Shown here piece after piece: positions 37,152 through 47,331 of a stretch of DNA of 64,000 nt. A model generated the notes under the pieces. The model was not told the DNA's origin, searched no databases, and saw only the letters and a list, made by a program, of their open reading frames with translations. This DNA is from Planctomycetota bacterium (GTDB lineage Bacteria > Planctomycetota > Phycisphaerae > Phycisphaerales > UBA1924): NCBI GenBank assembly GCA_018968885.1, contig JAGWZK010000017.1:21781-85780 (forward strand), read 5' to 3'. Both the position numbers and the translations under genes were made by a program. Every line of letters begins with the position of its first letter. The stretch's first letter is position 1.

Positions 37152-38131
37152 GTATTGCGAGCCAGACCAGCGCTCGCGCATCGCGCACTTTGCGGGCCAT
37201 GTCGCCAATTCTCGGCATGGTCGCGGTTCTGATTCTCTTCCGCATCCTCGCGCCGGATGCGGGAATCTCGCTGCTTGACCTCCGCACTATCGCTGTGCAG
37301 ACCGTGATCGTCGCCCTTGCCTCCTGTGGCGTCGCACTCGTCATTGTCGCTGGTGGCCTAGATCTCTCCATCGGCTCCTCCGTCGCACTCGCGGGCGTCG
37401 TCGCTGGATTGATGGCCAAAGATGCCTCCTCTACTGCCGCGCCGTGGATTGTGATGCTCGCCGCGATCGGAACCGGCGCACTCTGCGGCATCTACAACGG
37501 CGCACTCATCACCTTCTTTCGCATTCCGCCGTTCATCGCCACACTCGGCACACTCGGCTTTTTTCGCGGCGTCGCCAAATGGACCAGTGGCAGTTCTCCA
37601 GTGCGAGGTGAAGCGGGATGGCTGGCCGACTGGGTCCGCCCCGTTCCCCCCGCTGAATGGTTGCCTGTGGCGCCGGTTGTCTTTGTGATGCTCGCGCTTG
37701 CGGCGATGTCGGCGTTTTTCCTCTCGCGCACAGTTCCTGGACGGCAACTCACCGCGATCGGCGACAACGCCGAAGCCGCGCGGCGTTGCGGCATTCCCAT
37801 CACTCGCCTCACGATTCTCAGTTATGTCCTGTGCGGAGCATTCCTCGGTGCTGCCGCGGCGGTGCAATACGCACGCCTCGGTGGCAGTGGCGACCCCAGC
37901 ATCGCCATCGGCCTGGAACTCAAAGCCATCGCCGCCGTGGTGATCGGCGGGGCCTCACTTTCCGGCGGCGTGGTCTCGATCTGGGGCGCGGTCGCGGGTG
38001 CGGCACTCATGGCACTGCTGGATAATCGCTGCACCGCCGCGGGATGGCCCAACTTTGTGCAAGATATCGTTGTGGGCCACATCATCATCATCGCCGTCGC
38101 GATGGATCGCTGGCGCAGTCGCTCTGCCTGA
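37148..38131 (+). CDS. Sugar ABC transporter permease (RbsC-like)
   Basis: The GTG start overlaps the binding-protein stop by 4 bases. About 8-10 hydrophobic segments and the RbsC-family EAA-like region (VAGGLDLSIGSSVALAGVVAGLMA, IGDNAEAARRCGIPITR, IGLELKAIAAVVIGGASLSGG) identify it. It would form the membrane channel with an RbsA-type double ATPase, which is not encoded between this gene and fkp or elsewhere in the window. The gene is 36 bases from fkp. Confidence 0.92.
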   Translation: MSIASQTSARASRTLRAMSPILGMVAVLILFRILAPDAGISLLDLRTIAVQTVIVALASCGVALVIVAGGLDLSIGSSVALAGVVAGLMAKDASSTAAPWIVMLAAIGTGALCGIYNGALITFFRIPPFIATLGTLGFFRGVAKWTSGSSPVRGEAGWLADWVRPVPPAEWLPVAPVVFVMLALAAMSAFFLSRTVPGRQLTAIGDNAEAARRCGIPITRLTILSYVLCGAFLGAAAAVQYARLGGSGDPSIAIGLELKAIAAVVIGGASLSGGVVSIWGAVAGAALMALLDNRCTAAGWPNFVQDIVVGHIIIIAVAMDRWRSRSA

Positions 38132-38167
38132 TACCTCTTTATCTTTATACCTCCCCCCGCCGCCCAC

Positions 38168-41100
38168 ATGACGCGAAGCACCCGCCCAACCGGAATCACT
38201 CTCGCCAATCAGGATTATGCCAACGGCGACACGCCGCGGTTTGATCTCGTCATCCTCACCGCCGCGAACATCGTGCAGGCCGCTGGCTATCGCGCCCAGC
38301 TCCCCCGCCGCAAGGTGGAGGATGGCTCAGGTTGGGATTTGCCCTGCGCCCGCAAGGCCATGGTGGTGGCCGATCCCAAGGGGAAGCGCGCAGGATCGGG
38401 CATTGCGACGTTTATCGCGCTGTATGAAGCCGCCAGGTACTTTGCAACATTGAGCCCCAAGGCCCGCACCCTGCGCGAGGTCTTTGCGGGTCGACGCGTG
38501 TTGATCTTGCACAGTGGCGGCGATAGTCGGCGGCTGCCCGCCTATGCAGCGATTGGCAAGATCTTCGTGCCGCTTCCTGTCGAAAATGTTCACGGCGACC
38601 CACGCACCGTCTTTGATCTGGTGCTGGAAGATTTCGCGAGGCTCGATGCAGGCGAACTGAATACCGGCAGCATCACCATCGCCGCCGGTGATGTCATGCT
38701 GAACCTGGCCAAGACGGGAATTGATCTGCGCCCCGTTCCGGGCCATGTTGTGGGTGTTGCCGCGCGCGCAAGCATGGAGCAGGGTTCGCGGCACGGCGTC
38801 TTTGTCACGGGTTCCACCAACAAGACTGGCGATACACGCGTTCGCACCTTCCTGCAGAAACCCAGCGAATCTCAAGCCCGCGCGGCAGGCGCGATCAACA
38901 AAGATGGCACCGTCGCGATCGACACCGGCGTGGTGCTTCTGGATTCGGATACTGCCGCGGCGTGGTTGAATTCGCTGGGTGCTTCGATTCCGAAATCTAC
39001 AACGAGAAACAAGACCATTCGCGCCACTGGCACACTTGGCGCTATGTGCCGCGCCACTGCGGGCAGCATCGACCTGTATGAGCACATACTGCCAATGCTC
39101 GCAGGAAATACCGAGGCCGTTTCCAAACTGGATCGCAAATTCGGGGAAGCGCTCACCAAGGCCCTTGCACCGAACGTCAAGCACTTTCTTGTCCGCCATG
39201 CCCGCGGCGCGACGTTTTATCACATCGGCAGCACTCGCGAGTTGCTCGACATCGGCACTGCCACAGTCTTCAACGCCGGTCGCCAATCGCCGCCGCGTTT
39301 TGAGCCAGCGGCGACCGTTGTCGGGAGCGATGTCGGCACACTCACTCTTGAGGGGCCGGTGTGGATTGAAGGATGTCAGTGGGGAGAAGTGGGTTCTGAG
39401 CCAGCCAAATTGGGCGGATTCAACGTCATCACGGGGTGGCCGAAGGAAGCGGGGATTCCGAAGTTGGAGAGTGGAGAATGTGCGGCGTGGATTCCTGTTG
39501 GAGAAAAAACATGGGCCTGCTTGGCATATTCCCTGTTTGATGATTGGAAAGAGCCGCTGTGCGATGAGAACCTAGTCATCCCGGAAAGTTGGCCCTATGG
39601 AATGGCCGCAAGAAAACATTATCTTTCTGCCGTCGTCGCTCATTGTGTCTCTCGCTCGATATGGAATGCCAACGACATTTGGCCCGGCACAGCACTCGCC
39701 AAAGACCGGTCGCTCTACACCGCTAGGATCTGGCCGATTGGTGCCATCAGCGAGATCTACCCTCTCCCCGCTGCTTATTGCTACTACGGCCTGACAATGT
39801 CTGAAATTGATCGCCCAGAATCGGATCTCCTTGAGAACACTATCAAAGATAAGTATATAGAATGGCGCACCCGTGTTCTTCAGGTACTCACATCCCCCAT
39901 CGGGAGAAAGCGACTCTCGCTTCAGCAACTCGTCGGCATGGTCAATCACCAGCGACTTGCCGATCAAGCAGCCAACTCGCGCCGCCAAGGGTTGATTGAC
40001 CATCAAGAAGTGCGCCTTCACACCGACTCGCGTCTTGATCTGGCTCGCGAAGGTCTTTTGCGGCGTGATCGTCCCCCGACCCGCAATCGGGCATCAGATC
40101 TGCGGCCCACACTATTCACGCATCGTGAATGTCCGATCATTCGAATCAAGCAGCGCCGCATCCGCGAACTACAACTGCCGTACCACCCACTCGAAGAATA
40201 TGAATTGCACGATATCGCCACTATTGGAGACAGCCGACAAATTGCTGTGAGTAGTCTCCTTCGCGAGAACCAGCTCGAACACACTGGTTGCACTTCCGCT
40301 CCACCCTCACTTATCCACGTTTCGGCTCCCATCCGCATCGATCTCGCTGGCGGCTGGACCGATACCCCGCCGATTTGCCAAGAGCACGGTGGCACTGTCA
40401 TCAATCTTGCAGTGAATCTGGATAGTGCCGCTCCGATCACAGTCACCGCTTCTCACTCACCACAGGATGGATTTCAGATCGAGGGCATTGTGGACGGGCA
40501 AACGCATTCCTGCACACTCGATACTTTCCCTCGCGACAACACCGTTCCAGCCTGGGCCAAGCTTGTTCCAGCGGCTTCGAGAGCAACAGAATTGTCGTTC
40601 AGAGATAGAGACAAGTTTCCCGGCCTGTCCCTCTCCTTCTCCTCCTCCGTCCCCAAGGGCTCTGGCCTAGGCACCAGTTCCATTCTCTCCGCCGCGTTGT
40701 GCGCTGCCTGCTACGCCCTGCAAGGCAAATACTCTCCCGATCTCCTCACCAAACACGCCATCGCCGCCGCGACCCTGTGCGTCGAGCATGCCATCGGCAG
40801 TGGTGGCGGCTGGCAGGATCAATACGGCGCACTCTTTCCCGGCCTGAAATCTCTCCACACCTCCGCAGGCAGCATCCAACACGCCGAGTGCACACCACTC
40901 ACCATCGGCCCGTGCCTCGCCGACACCTTTGCCTCGCGCACACTCCTCTACTTCACCGGCCAGCAGCGCCTCGCCGCCAACATCCTGCAGAACTTTGTCA
41001 ATCGCTACCTCGATGGTGATGCCCCCACTTGGCGCACGCTCGATCGTCTTCGCAAAAACGTCGTCGATGTCCGCGAGGCGATTGACCGCGATGACCCTAC

Positions 41101-41383
41101 CGCGTTTGCCCGCCACATCACCATGTACTGGCTCCTCAAACGCTCCATCGACCCCAGCACCACCAACGCCGCGCTCAACCGTCTCGTCGCGCGCGTCACA
41201 CCACACCTCGATGGCTATCTCTTCCCGGGTGCGGGTGGTGGCGGCTTCCTCTTCATGATCGCACGGACCACTGCCACGGCCAAAACCCTCCGCCGCGACC
41301 TGACGAACCACCCACCAGCCCCCACTGCTCGTTTCTATGACTGGTCCGTCGCGAATAAGCCCCTCACCGTCACTGTTTCATGA
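38168..41383 (+). CDS. fkp: Bifunctional L-fucokinase / GDP-L-fucose pyrophosphorylase
   Basis: Fkp converts L-fucose to fucose-1-phosphate (C-terminal GHMP kinase) and then to GDP-fucose (N-terminal nucleotidyltransferase). The N-terminal half shows VLILHSGGDSRRLPAYAAIGKIFVPLP and TLTLEGPVWIEGCQWGEVG. The C-terminal half shows IHVSAPIRIDLAGGWTDTPP, the ATP loop PKGSGLGTSSILSAAL near residue 828 and GAGGGGFLFMI near 1027, so both activities should be intact. The length of 1071 residues exceeds the roughly 950 of Bacteroides Fkp. The linker at about 600-710 is rich in Arg and looks unlike homologues. No Shine-Dalgarno sequence was found at this ATG. It completes an import-plus-salvage cassette; the GDP-fucose user is not in the window. 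Confidence 0.9.
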   Translation: MTRSTRPTGITLANQDYANGDTPRFDLVILTAANIVQAAGYRAQLPRRKVEDGSGWDLPCARKAMVVADPKGKRAGSGIATFIALYEAARYFATLSPKARTLREVFAGRRVLILHSGGDSRRLPAYAAIGKIFVPLPVENVHGDPRTVFDLVLEDFARLDAGELNTGSITIAAGDVMLNLAKTGIDLRPVPGHVVGVAARASMEQGSRHGVFVTGSTNKTGDTRVRTFLQKPSESQARAAGAINKDGTVAIDTGVVLLDSDTAAAWLNSLGASIPKSTTRNKTIRATGTLGAMCRATAGSIDLYEHILPMLAGNTEAVSKLDRKFGEALTKALAPNVKHFLVRHARGATFYHIGSTRELLDIGTATVFNAGRQSPPRFEPAATVVGSDVGTLTLEGPVWIEGCQWGEVGSEPAKLGGFNVITGWPKEAGIPKLESGECAAWIPVGEKTWACLAYSLFDDWKEPLCDENLVIPESWPYGMAARKHYLSAVVAHCVSRSIWNANDIWPGTALAKDRSLYTARIWPIGAISEIYPLPAAYCYYGLTMSEIDRPESDLLENTIKDKYIEWRTRVLQVLTSPIGRKRLSLQQLVGMVNHQRLADQAANSRRQGLIDHQEVRLHTDSRLDLAREGLLRRDRPPTRNRASDLRPTLFTHRECPIIRIKQRRIRELQLPYHPLEEYELHDIATIGDSRQIAVSSLLRENQLEHTGCTSAPPSLIHVSAPIRIDLAGGWTDTPPICQEHGGTVINLAVNLDSAAPITVTASHSPQDGFQIEGIVDGQTHSCTLDTFPRDNTVPAWAKLVPAASRATELSFRDRDKFPGLSLSFSSSVPKGSGLGTSSILSAALCAACYALQGKYSPDLLTKHAIAAATLCVEHAIGSGGGWQDQYGALFPGLKSLHTSAGSIQHAECTPLTIGPCLADTFASRTLLYFTGQQRLAANILQNFVNRYLDGDAPTWRTLDRLRKNVVDVREAIDRDDPTAFARHITMYWLLKRSIDPSTTNAALNRLVARVTPHLDGYLFPGAGGGGFLFMIARTTATAKTLRRDLTNHPPAPTARFYDWSVANKPLTVTVS

Positions 41384-41479
41384 CAGGAAACGGGCCAAAA
41401 CATGCGTGAATTACCGGGCGAAACCCACAGTTGACACCACCCCCTTCGCGCGCGAATCGTTTCCCGGTAAACTACGCAC

Positions 41480-42388
41480 ATGATGCAACGAGCCGCCAAC
41501 ATCCTCGCCACGTACTTCACCCGCACCACCCCCAACACCCTCGCCCCAGCTCTCACCCGACTTCTCGTGGGGCTTCTTGCGTTCGTCTCTTTCACCGCAA
41601 TCACTGCCTGTCAGTCCACCTCAAAGCCCGCGAACTCAACCCCCGAAACCACCACTGCGGTGGCATCCCCAGACAACGCCGCCACTTTCATCCCCCCCAA
41701 GCAGCCCCGCCTCGAACTCGGCCACCACAGTGCAACCACCCCCGTCAATCGTCAGAACGATTGGTGGATGAAGCGCTTCAATGATCTTTCCAGCCGCGCT
41801 CAGGGCTTCGATGGTGAGCTCATCTTCATCGGCGACTCCATCACCCAGGGGTGGGAGAACGAAGGCAAGGAAGTGTGGGCCAAGGAGTTCGCCCCCCGCG
41901 GCGCGCTCAACTTGGGCATCGGTGGTGATCGCACTCAGCACGTGCTGTGGCGTCTGGCCAACGGCAACTTTGATGGCATCAAGCCCAGCCGCACCGGCAA
42001 GCGCTGGGTCGTCATCATGATCGGCACCAACAACACCGGTCAAGGCAACGACCCCAATCGCAACACCCCCGAACAGATCGCCGATGGCATCGTCGCCGTC
42101 ACGCAGGCAGTCGAGGATGCCATGCCCGACGCCAAAATCCTCCTCCTGGGCGTCTTTCCCCGGGGTGAGTATCCCGCCAACAACGCGCAGCGCGACGACA
42201 TCAACACCATCAATGGCTTCATCGTCTCCATGCAGGATCGTCATCGCATCTTCTTCAAAGACATTGGCGGCACATTTCTCACCCCCACCGGCATGATTCC
42301 CAAAGACATCATGCCCGACTTCCTGCACCTTTCTCCCAAGGGTTACCAGATGTGGGCCGATGCGATCAAAGCCGACATAGCCCGATGA
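41480..42388 (+). CDS. SGNH/GDSL hydrolase lipoprotein (PAF-acetylhydrolase-like)
   Basis: A signal with lipobox-like FTAITAC marks it as an exported lipoprotein. SGNH blocks are clear: [11 protein letters not shown] near residue 118; [41 protein letters not shown] near residue 280. These blocks carry the catalytic Ser, oxyanion Gly and Asn, and Asp/His. Members with this layout include PAF-acetylhydrolase beta/gamma-like enzymes and carbohydrate acetyl esterases, so removal of acetyl groups from polysaccharide is plausible beside the fucose genes (inference). Confidence 0.9.
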   Translation: MMQRAANILATYFTRTTPNTLAPALTRLLVGLLAFVSFTAITACQSTSKPANSTPETTTAVASPDNAATFIPPKQPRLELGHHSATTPVNRQNDWWMKRFNDLSSRAQGFDGELIFIGDSITQGWENEGKEVWAKEFAPRGALNLGIGGDRTQHVLWRLANGNFDGIKPSRTGKRWVVIMIGTNNTGQGNDPNRNTPEQIADGIVAVTQAVEDAMPDAKILLLGVFPRGEYPANNAQRDDINTINGFIVSMQDRHRIFFKDIGGTFLTPTGMIPKDIMPDFLHLSPKGYQMWADAIKADIAR

Positions 42389-42452
42389 TCTCGATGCCTT
42401 TCTGACTCTCGACATTCATCTTTCAACCTTGAACTCTCAACTTGGAACTCTT

Positions 42453-43511
42453 ATGAACCACTCCCGCCGCTCCTTTCTCACCACCACCACCGGCCTGGCT
42501 GCCGCGGCACTCCTTCTCCCCCATGCTCGAGCCGCGCAGCCCCAAGCCGATTCACTCCCCCGCAAAGTCGAACCCAAGGCGATGCCCGCTGAGATCATCC
42601 ACCCTGCCAAACCCGAAGACCTCTTCACCATCTCCCTCGCCGAGTGGTCCCTGCACCGCGCCCTGCAAGGCAACAAGATGACCAATCTTGATTTCCCGCG
42701 CATCGCCAAAGAAACCTTCGGCATCGATGCCATCGAATACGTCAATTCCTTCTTCAAGACCAAGGCCAAGGACGAGGCCTACCTCAAAGACCTCAAGACT
42801 CGCTGCTCAGATTTTGGTGTCACCAACGTTCTCATCATGTGTGATGGCGAAGGTGCACTCGGCGATCCCGATGCCGCCAAGCGAACCCAGGCAGTCGAAA
42901 ATCACTACAAATGGGTCGACGCCGCGGCATTTCTGGGCTGCCACTCCATCCGCGTCAATGCCCAATCCAAGGGCTCATACGACGAACAGATGAACCTCGC
43001 CGCCGATGGCCTGCGCCGCCTCTGCGAATTTGCCGATGCCAAGAACATCAACGTCATCGTCGAGAATCACGGCGGCCTTTCCAGCAACGGCGCTTGGCTC
43101 GCCGCCACCATCGCCAAGGTCGCCCACAAGCGTGCAGGCATCCTGCCAGACTTTGGCAATTACCAGAACGCCAGCGATGACAAGGGAGTCGCCAAGCCCT
43201 ATGACCGCTACACCGGAGTGCAGGAGAACATGCAGTATGCCAAGGGCGTCTCCGCCAAGTCACACGAGTTCGACGCCGATGGCAACGAAGTGCACACCGA
43301 CTACCGCAAGATGATGAAGATCGTTCTCGCCGCCGGTTATCACGGTCGCGTCGGAGTCGAATACGAGGGTTCCAAGCACTCCGAAGATGACGGCATCAAA
43401 CTCACCAAGGCACTGCTGGAAAAAGTGCGTGCCGAAACCTTCGCAAGCATGCGCCACCCCACCGTGCCCGCCCCGGCCAATGACGCCAAGCCCAAGATCG
43501 TCGGTTCGTAA
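42453..43511 (+). CDS. Exported xylose-isomerase-like TIM-barrel protein (sugar phosphate isomerase/epimerase family)
   Basis: The start at 42453 gives a twin-arginine signal ([20 protein letters not shown]). The TIM-barrel family features follow: [13 protein letters not shown] near the start, [55 protein letters not shown], and a final [13 protein letters not shown]. The Glu and Asp in VEN, DFGN and VEYEG sit where metal ligands are expected. The reaction is unknown; Tat export implies action on a periplasmic sugar. It is 64 bases from the SGNH gene and probably cotranscribed. Confidence 0.88.
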   Translation: MNHSRRSFLTTTTGLAAAALLLPHARAAQPQADSLPRKVEPKAMPAEIIHPAKPEDLFTISLAEWSLHRALQGNKMTNLDFPRIAKETFGIDAIEYVNSFFKTKAKDEAYLKDLKTRCSDFGVTNVLIMCDGEGALGDPDAAKRTQAVENHYKWVDAAAFLGCHSIRVNAQSKGSYDEQMNLAADGLRRLCEFADAKNINVIVENHGGLSSNGAWLAATIAKVAHKRAGILPDFGNYQNASDDKGVAKPYDRYTGVQENMQYAKGVSAKSHEFDADGNEVHTDYRKMMKIVLAAGYHGRVGVEYEGSKHSEDDGIKLTKALLEKVRAETFASMRHPTVPAPANDAKPKIVGS

Positions 43512-43525
43512 ATTCGACGCTTTGC

Positions 43526-45274
43526 CTACTTGGGTTCCGGCTTGGATTCCGGCTTGGGTTCCGGTGCTTTATCAGCAGGAGCACTCGGGGTCGGCTGCTC
43601 ACCTGTCGGAGGCATCGCATCTGAAGGAGCGGCAACCGGAGCAGCTTCATCCGGCTTGGCCGCTGCGCCACCCTTGAAAATCGCTTCACTCACCTGATAG
43701 ACCACCAGCGTCCCCGGATCCGCAAACGTCGCGATCAAAAGTGGCTTTCCATTGGGGCTGCGATACGACGGGATAAAGCACATCCCGCTCAGCTTGGTCT
43801 GCCCTTCCGCCGTGCTCACAAAGGTGTCCATAATCCGCGGCACTGGTTGGCCGACAAAATCCACCGCCACCACCGCCGCCGGACTCTCCACCATCGCCAG
43901 CGCCCGCGCCCCTGTTGGTTCATTGGCCAGCACCATCTTCTTCACCTGCGGTCCCTGCCGCGCAGACAGTTCATCGGCCTTACCAGATGCTCCGCTGCGA
44001 TTGAACCGATCTGGTGCTGCCTTGGCAATCGCCTCTTCCAGACCACTGCCACTGGTGCCCACCACGCTGAAGCTCGGCGCATCCAAGGCGATGAAATTCC
44101 GCGACCCCATCGCCACCGGCTTGGCAATCTTGCGAGGTCCCTCATCCTCACCCAATGACAACCCATCAACGGTGGACACTCGCAGTTGACCAAGTGCCGA
44201 ATCTGAGACATCCACGTCTTTGGCCGCTTTTGCCGTCAACTTTCCAGCGCGGGCTAGATCAGCCAGCGTCGCCTCATCCGCCAGCGGGCCATCTATGCCG
44301 CGCCCCCATCCGCTGCCCGCAGCCAGCACACGCACCTGATCCTTTTCATCCCATGCCACCGCAGCGCCGGGCATCGGCATCGCGTGAATCTTTCCGGCGA
44401 TCTTCACCCCATCCGCCGGGTTGCCATCGATCACCACTGGCATGGTCCCCATGCCGATGTAACGCGTCCACGTACGACCCGGGAGCGAAAATACGCCGAT
44501 CGCGTTATTCGCCGGACACGACACATACGCATTGTCACCCAGCACAAACAGTGATCGCGGCTCAATGTCAAAGTACCCGCGCTTCTGCTCCACGCGCTTG
44601 GCGCGCATCCGCAGCCCACCCTCTTCCACAAATTTCTGCGCCGCAGCGTTGTACGCTGCGCCGTCGCACAACATCGTGTTCACATCCAAAGAGCCCATGC
44701 TCTTGAAATCGTCGGCCTTGAGAAACTTTCGAAGCGCAAACACCGAAACTCCGCCAGGTGGATCGATCACGCGCCCATCTTCCGCGACGGCGGCCGAGCC
44801 CGCATCTGCTGTGATCAGAATGCCGCCGTGCGCCATCCAGAAAAGATCCTGCGTATCAAACCCCACCGGCGCCCGCGCCAGAATCTCACCCGTCGTGCTC
44901 TTGATAAACAGCACCTGCGAGCTCGACGCCGCCCGCTGATTACCCACTACCGCCACTGCCATCAAACCTCGGCGCGAAGGATCAGCCGCCACCGCAGTCA
45001 CCACTCCCGAACTGATCATGCCACCATCAAACACCTTGATGCGATTCAACCCCTCGGGTTTGCTGGGGTCCACCAGGTTGACCAGCGCGGCATCATCTCC
45101 CACGCCCACAATCAACCGCTTGCTCGCCTGATCAAAGTCCACCGCCGCTGCGCCCTTGAGTTCCAGCGAACCAATCTGCTTGAGCATTGGTTCAGCGCTT
45201 GCCGCGCTTCCACACACCACCAGCACGCCCATCGCGCTGTACTTCACACCCTTGGACCAGATTCGTGAACTCAT
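43526..45274 (-). CDS. Exported beta-propeller-like protein (possibly choice-of-anchor I type)
   Basis: I start at 45274, which gives a signal peptide (MGVLVVCGSAASAEP, after a basic segment). The body has repeated blade-like units (LEVKGAAAVDFDQASKRLIVGVGDD, GVVTAVAADPSRRGLMAVAVVG, NAYVSCPANNAIGVFSLP, LIATFADPGTLVVYQV). The NAYVSCPANNAIGV segment and the flanking 'RYIGMGTMPVVIDGNPADGV' recall the choice-of-anchor I / alkaline-phosphatase-associated propellers. The C-terminus is an Ala/Pro/Lys-rich tail, EPKPESKPEPK. A function cannot be assigned. It converges on the isomerase gene with 14 bases between them. Confidence 0.78.
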   Translation of the reverse strand: MSSRIWSKGVKYSAMGVLVVCGSAASAEPMLKQIGSLELKGAAAVDFDQASKRLIVGVGDDAALVNLVDPSKPEGLNRIKVFDGGMISSGVVTAVAADPSRRGLMAVAVVGNQRAASSSQVLFIKSTTGEILARAPVGFDTQDLFWMAHGGILITADAGSAAVAEDGRVIDPPGGVSVFALRKFLKADDFKSMGSLDVNTMLCDGAAYNAAAQKFVEEGGLRMRAKRVEQKRGYFDIEPRSLFVLGDNAYVSCPANNAIGVFSLPGRTWTRYIGMGTMPVVIDGNPADGVKIAGKIHAMPMPGAAVAWDEKDQVRVLAAGSGWGRGIDGPLADEATLADLARAGKLTAKAAKDVDVSDSALGQLRVSTVDGLSLGEDEGPRKIAKPVAMGSRNFIALDAPSFSVVGTSGSGLEEAIAKAAPDRFNRSGASGKADELSARQGPQVKKMVLANEPTGARALAMVESPAAVVAVDFVGQPVPRIMDTFVSTAEGQTKLSGMCFIPSYRSPNGKPLLIATFADPGTLVVYQVSEAIFKGGAAAKPDEAAPVAAPSDAMPPTGEQPTPSAPADKAPEPKPESKPEPK

Positions 45275-45390
45275 GTGGAGCATCCTCAACACGTCCGATA
45301 CCAGCCAAACCAACAACCGCGAGCAGTCCACTCAACAGACCACCCGACTTCATCATTGTTCCATCCGATCGCAATCAGAAATCCTGAGAT

Positions 45391-45765
45391 TCACGCCACG
45401 TCGCGCTGACCGCCGCGGCTGGACTCCATTGCTCCACCAAAAAGATGCGCGAGCGGACCATTCGGCGGCCCGTTGAATGATGTCACAGGCGCACTTTGAG
45501 AAGAACTGTTCGCCACGCCGCCAACCAACGGGGACCAAGTCGTCGCTGGCCAACCGCCCCACCCTCCCGACTGCGGCTGCGCAGTCGGTTGAAGACTCGG
45601 TTGGGAGGCCTGTCCGGCCTGAAAACCGGCCCAATATGCCTGTTGCAATTGCGCCTGCATCCACAATCCGAACTGGAGTGATGTCTCTTGAAACCCGCCG
45701 CTCGCCGCGGCATGGGGCCAAGTCGAGCCGCTGCCGCCACCATTCGTCCCGATGCCAACGCTCAT
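45391..45765 (-). CDS. Small Gln/Ser/Gly-rich protein of unknown function
   Basis: GAGGAG lies 8 bases before the ATG at 45765, which fixes the start and supports translation. The 124 residues have one distinctive segment, FGLWMQAQLQQAYWAGFQAGQ, probably an amphipathic helix, flanked by Ser/Gly/Pro/Gln-rich low complexity. It has no signal peptide, cysteine pairs or catalytic motif. It is longer than random for this composition but homology cannot be tested here. Confidence 0.55.
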   Translation of the reverse strand: MSVGIGTNGGGSGSTWPHAAASGGFQETSLQFGLWMQAQLQQAYWAGFQAGQASQPSLQPTAQPQSGGWGGWPATTWSPLVGGVANSSSQSAPVTSFNGPPNGPLAHLFGGAMESSRGGQRDVA

Positions 45766-46072
45766 GCAAATACTCCTCAACAGGTGTTGGTGCATCGGCA
45801 GACCCGTGCATACGCCTGCAAAGAGGGAGGCGATCCCCGAAAAAGGGGCCTTGACGACCCGCCTTGTAGTCCTATAACCATGACCGACTCATGACGATTC
45901 CCGACCTCAACGCGTCTGGAATCTGCATCGCCACCCCGGCGATCCGGTATACTCGGGGCCGGTCAGAATTTCTCTCCCAAGAGAAACTCTGCTCTGGTTC
46001 AAGCGTCGATCAATACAGCGGCAGTGGCCGAGTCCCTGCCGCGTTCCTCTGGGTTCGATTGTGGAGTTTTCT
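45766..46072. other. Divergent intergenic region with promoter for the STN genes
   Basis: The 307-base gap holds a promoter (45851-45878) and, in the leader of the STN gene, a small hairpin TTTCTCT/AGAGAAA at 45969-45986. Nothing else was recognised. Confidence 0.5.
45851..45878 (+). promoter_or_regulatory. Sigma-70-like promoter for 46073-47074
   Basis: TTGACG and TATAAC are separated by 16 bases, leaving a leader of about 190 bases before the start with GGAG. Confidence 0.55.
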
Positions 46073-47074
46073 ATGCGTCTGGATGCCAGTATGAAGCGTG
46101 TTGCCTCTGCCACCATTCTCGCCCTCGGCCTGGCTGCTGGCACGCTTGTCACTCCCTCGGCTCTGGCTCAGAGCCCTTCGGTCACTGCCAGCCCCTCAAC
46201 GGGCAATCCGCAGCGCGACACGCTGCTCAAGCTGATGAAGCCCGTCACCATCGAGCTCAAGGATCAACGCCTCGAAGACGTCATTAAGTTTGTCGGCGAG
46301 CTGACCGGCGCCGAGATCGACGCCATGTGGCTCTCTGATCGTGAGCAGATCGGCATGGACCCCGAGTTCCAGATCTCTCTCAAGGCCAACAACATCGCTG
46401 CTCTTGCTCTTCTTGAGCGCGTTCTCGACATGGCCACCAGCGACACCACTGGCGCTCATGGCATGACCTGGCAGATGAGCGATGGCGGCGCACTTCAGAT
46501 CGGCCCACGTGAGCGTCTGAACAAGTTCCGCCGCGTTGAGATCTACGACATCAACGACATGCTCATGGTCATCCCTGAGTTCACCGATGCTCCGCAGTTC
46601 GATCTGAACAACGTTCTTCAGTCTCAGAACGGTCGCGGCGGTGGCGGCAGCGCCCAGAGCCCCTTCACCAACGCCAACGGCAACCGTGGCGGGCAGGGTC
46701 AGCCCGGCACCGGCGTGAACGGTCAGCAGGGTGCCACCAAGGCCGAGCGCGCTGAAGAGCTCAAGAACCTCATCATCGCCCTGGTCGAGCCCGATCAGTG
46801 GGTCGAGAACGGCTACGAAGCTGCCAGCATCCGCTACTACCAGAACGTCTTCATCGTCAATGGCCCCGACTACGTGCACCGCGCCCTCGATGGTTACACC
46901 TACTGGCCCAAGCGTTACACCACCTTCGGTGTCGCTCAGAACACCGGTCGTCGCTATGTGACGCTGACCGCTCCCGTCTCTTCCTCCAAGATCAACGGCA
47001 TCACCCAGACTCCCGTCACCGCAGTTGCCGGTGGCTCTGGTGGTGCAACACCTCCTCCCGGTGGCGGCCGCTGA
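46073..47074 (+). CDS. Exported STN (secretin/TonB short N-terminal)-domain-like protein, paralogue 1
   Basis: The start at 46073 follows GTGGAG and a signal peptide (MKRVASATILALGLAAGTL...). An STN-like domain is visible at about residues 45-150: MKPVTIELKDQRLEDVIKFV, AEIDAMWLSDREQIGMDPEF, ISLKANNIAALALLERVL. Then come GGALQIGPRERLNKFRRVEIYDI, a Gln/Asn/Gly-rich spacer, and a second ordered domain with an ILVVNGPDYVHRALDGY-like segment. Periplasmic location is likely, with a role at a secretin or as a planctomycete-specific envelope protein (inference). It is followed by a terminator and a second diverged copy. Confidence 0.83.
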   Translation: MRLDASMKRVASATILALGLAAGTLVTPSALAQSPSVTASPSTGNPQRDTLLKLMKPVTIELKDQRLEDVIKFVGELTGAEIDAMWLSDREQIGMDPEFQISLKANNIAALALLERVLDMATSDTTGAHGMTWQMSDGGALQIGPRERLNKFRRVEIYDINDMLMVIPEFTDAPQFDLNNVLQSQNGRGGGGSAQSPFTNANGNRGGQGQPGTGVNGQQGATKAERAEELKNLIIALVEPDQWVENGYEAASIRYYQNVFIVNGPDYVHRALDGYTYWPKRYTTFGVAQNTGRRYVTLTAPVSSSKINGITQTPVTAVAGGSGGATPPPGGGR

Positions 47075-47102
47075 TCATTGAGATCATCATCTGTTTCTTT
47101 TA

Positions 47103-47137
47103 CAGGCCCTGCATCACTGCGGGGCCTGTGTGTTTTT
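47103..47137 (+). terminator. Rho-independent terminator between the STN paralogues
   Basis: CAGGCCCTGC pairs with GCGGGGCCTG around ATCACT and is followed by TGTGTTTTTGG. Confidence 0.85.
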
Positions 47138-47331
47138 GGTATCTATCGCTTCCGCACTCCGCAATCGCACGAAGCCATCCACCCACTTTCAGGCCATCGT
47201 CATCACATCCGCCGCAATTCTGTTGCGTTCCTGATTCTGCGCGGAACTTCACCCGCACCTCGCGCATCAACCGCTGAACGCCAGCAAGCGCCGCTTGCTC
47301 AATCATGTTTCGACAATCTGGAGTGTGATGT

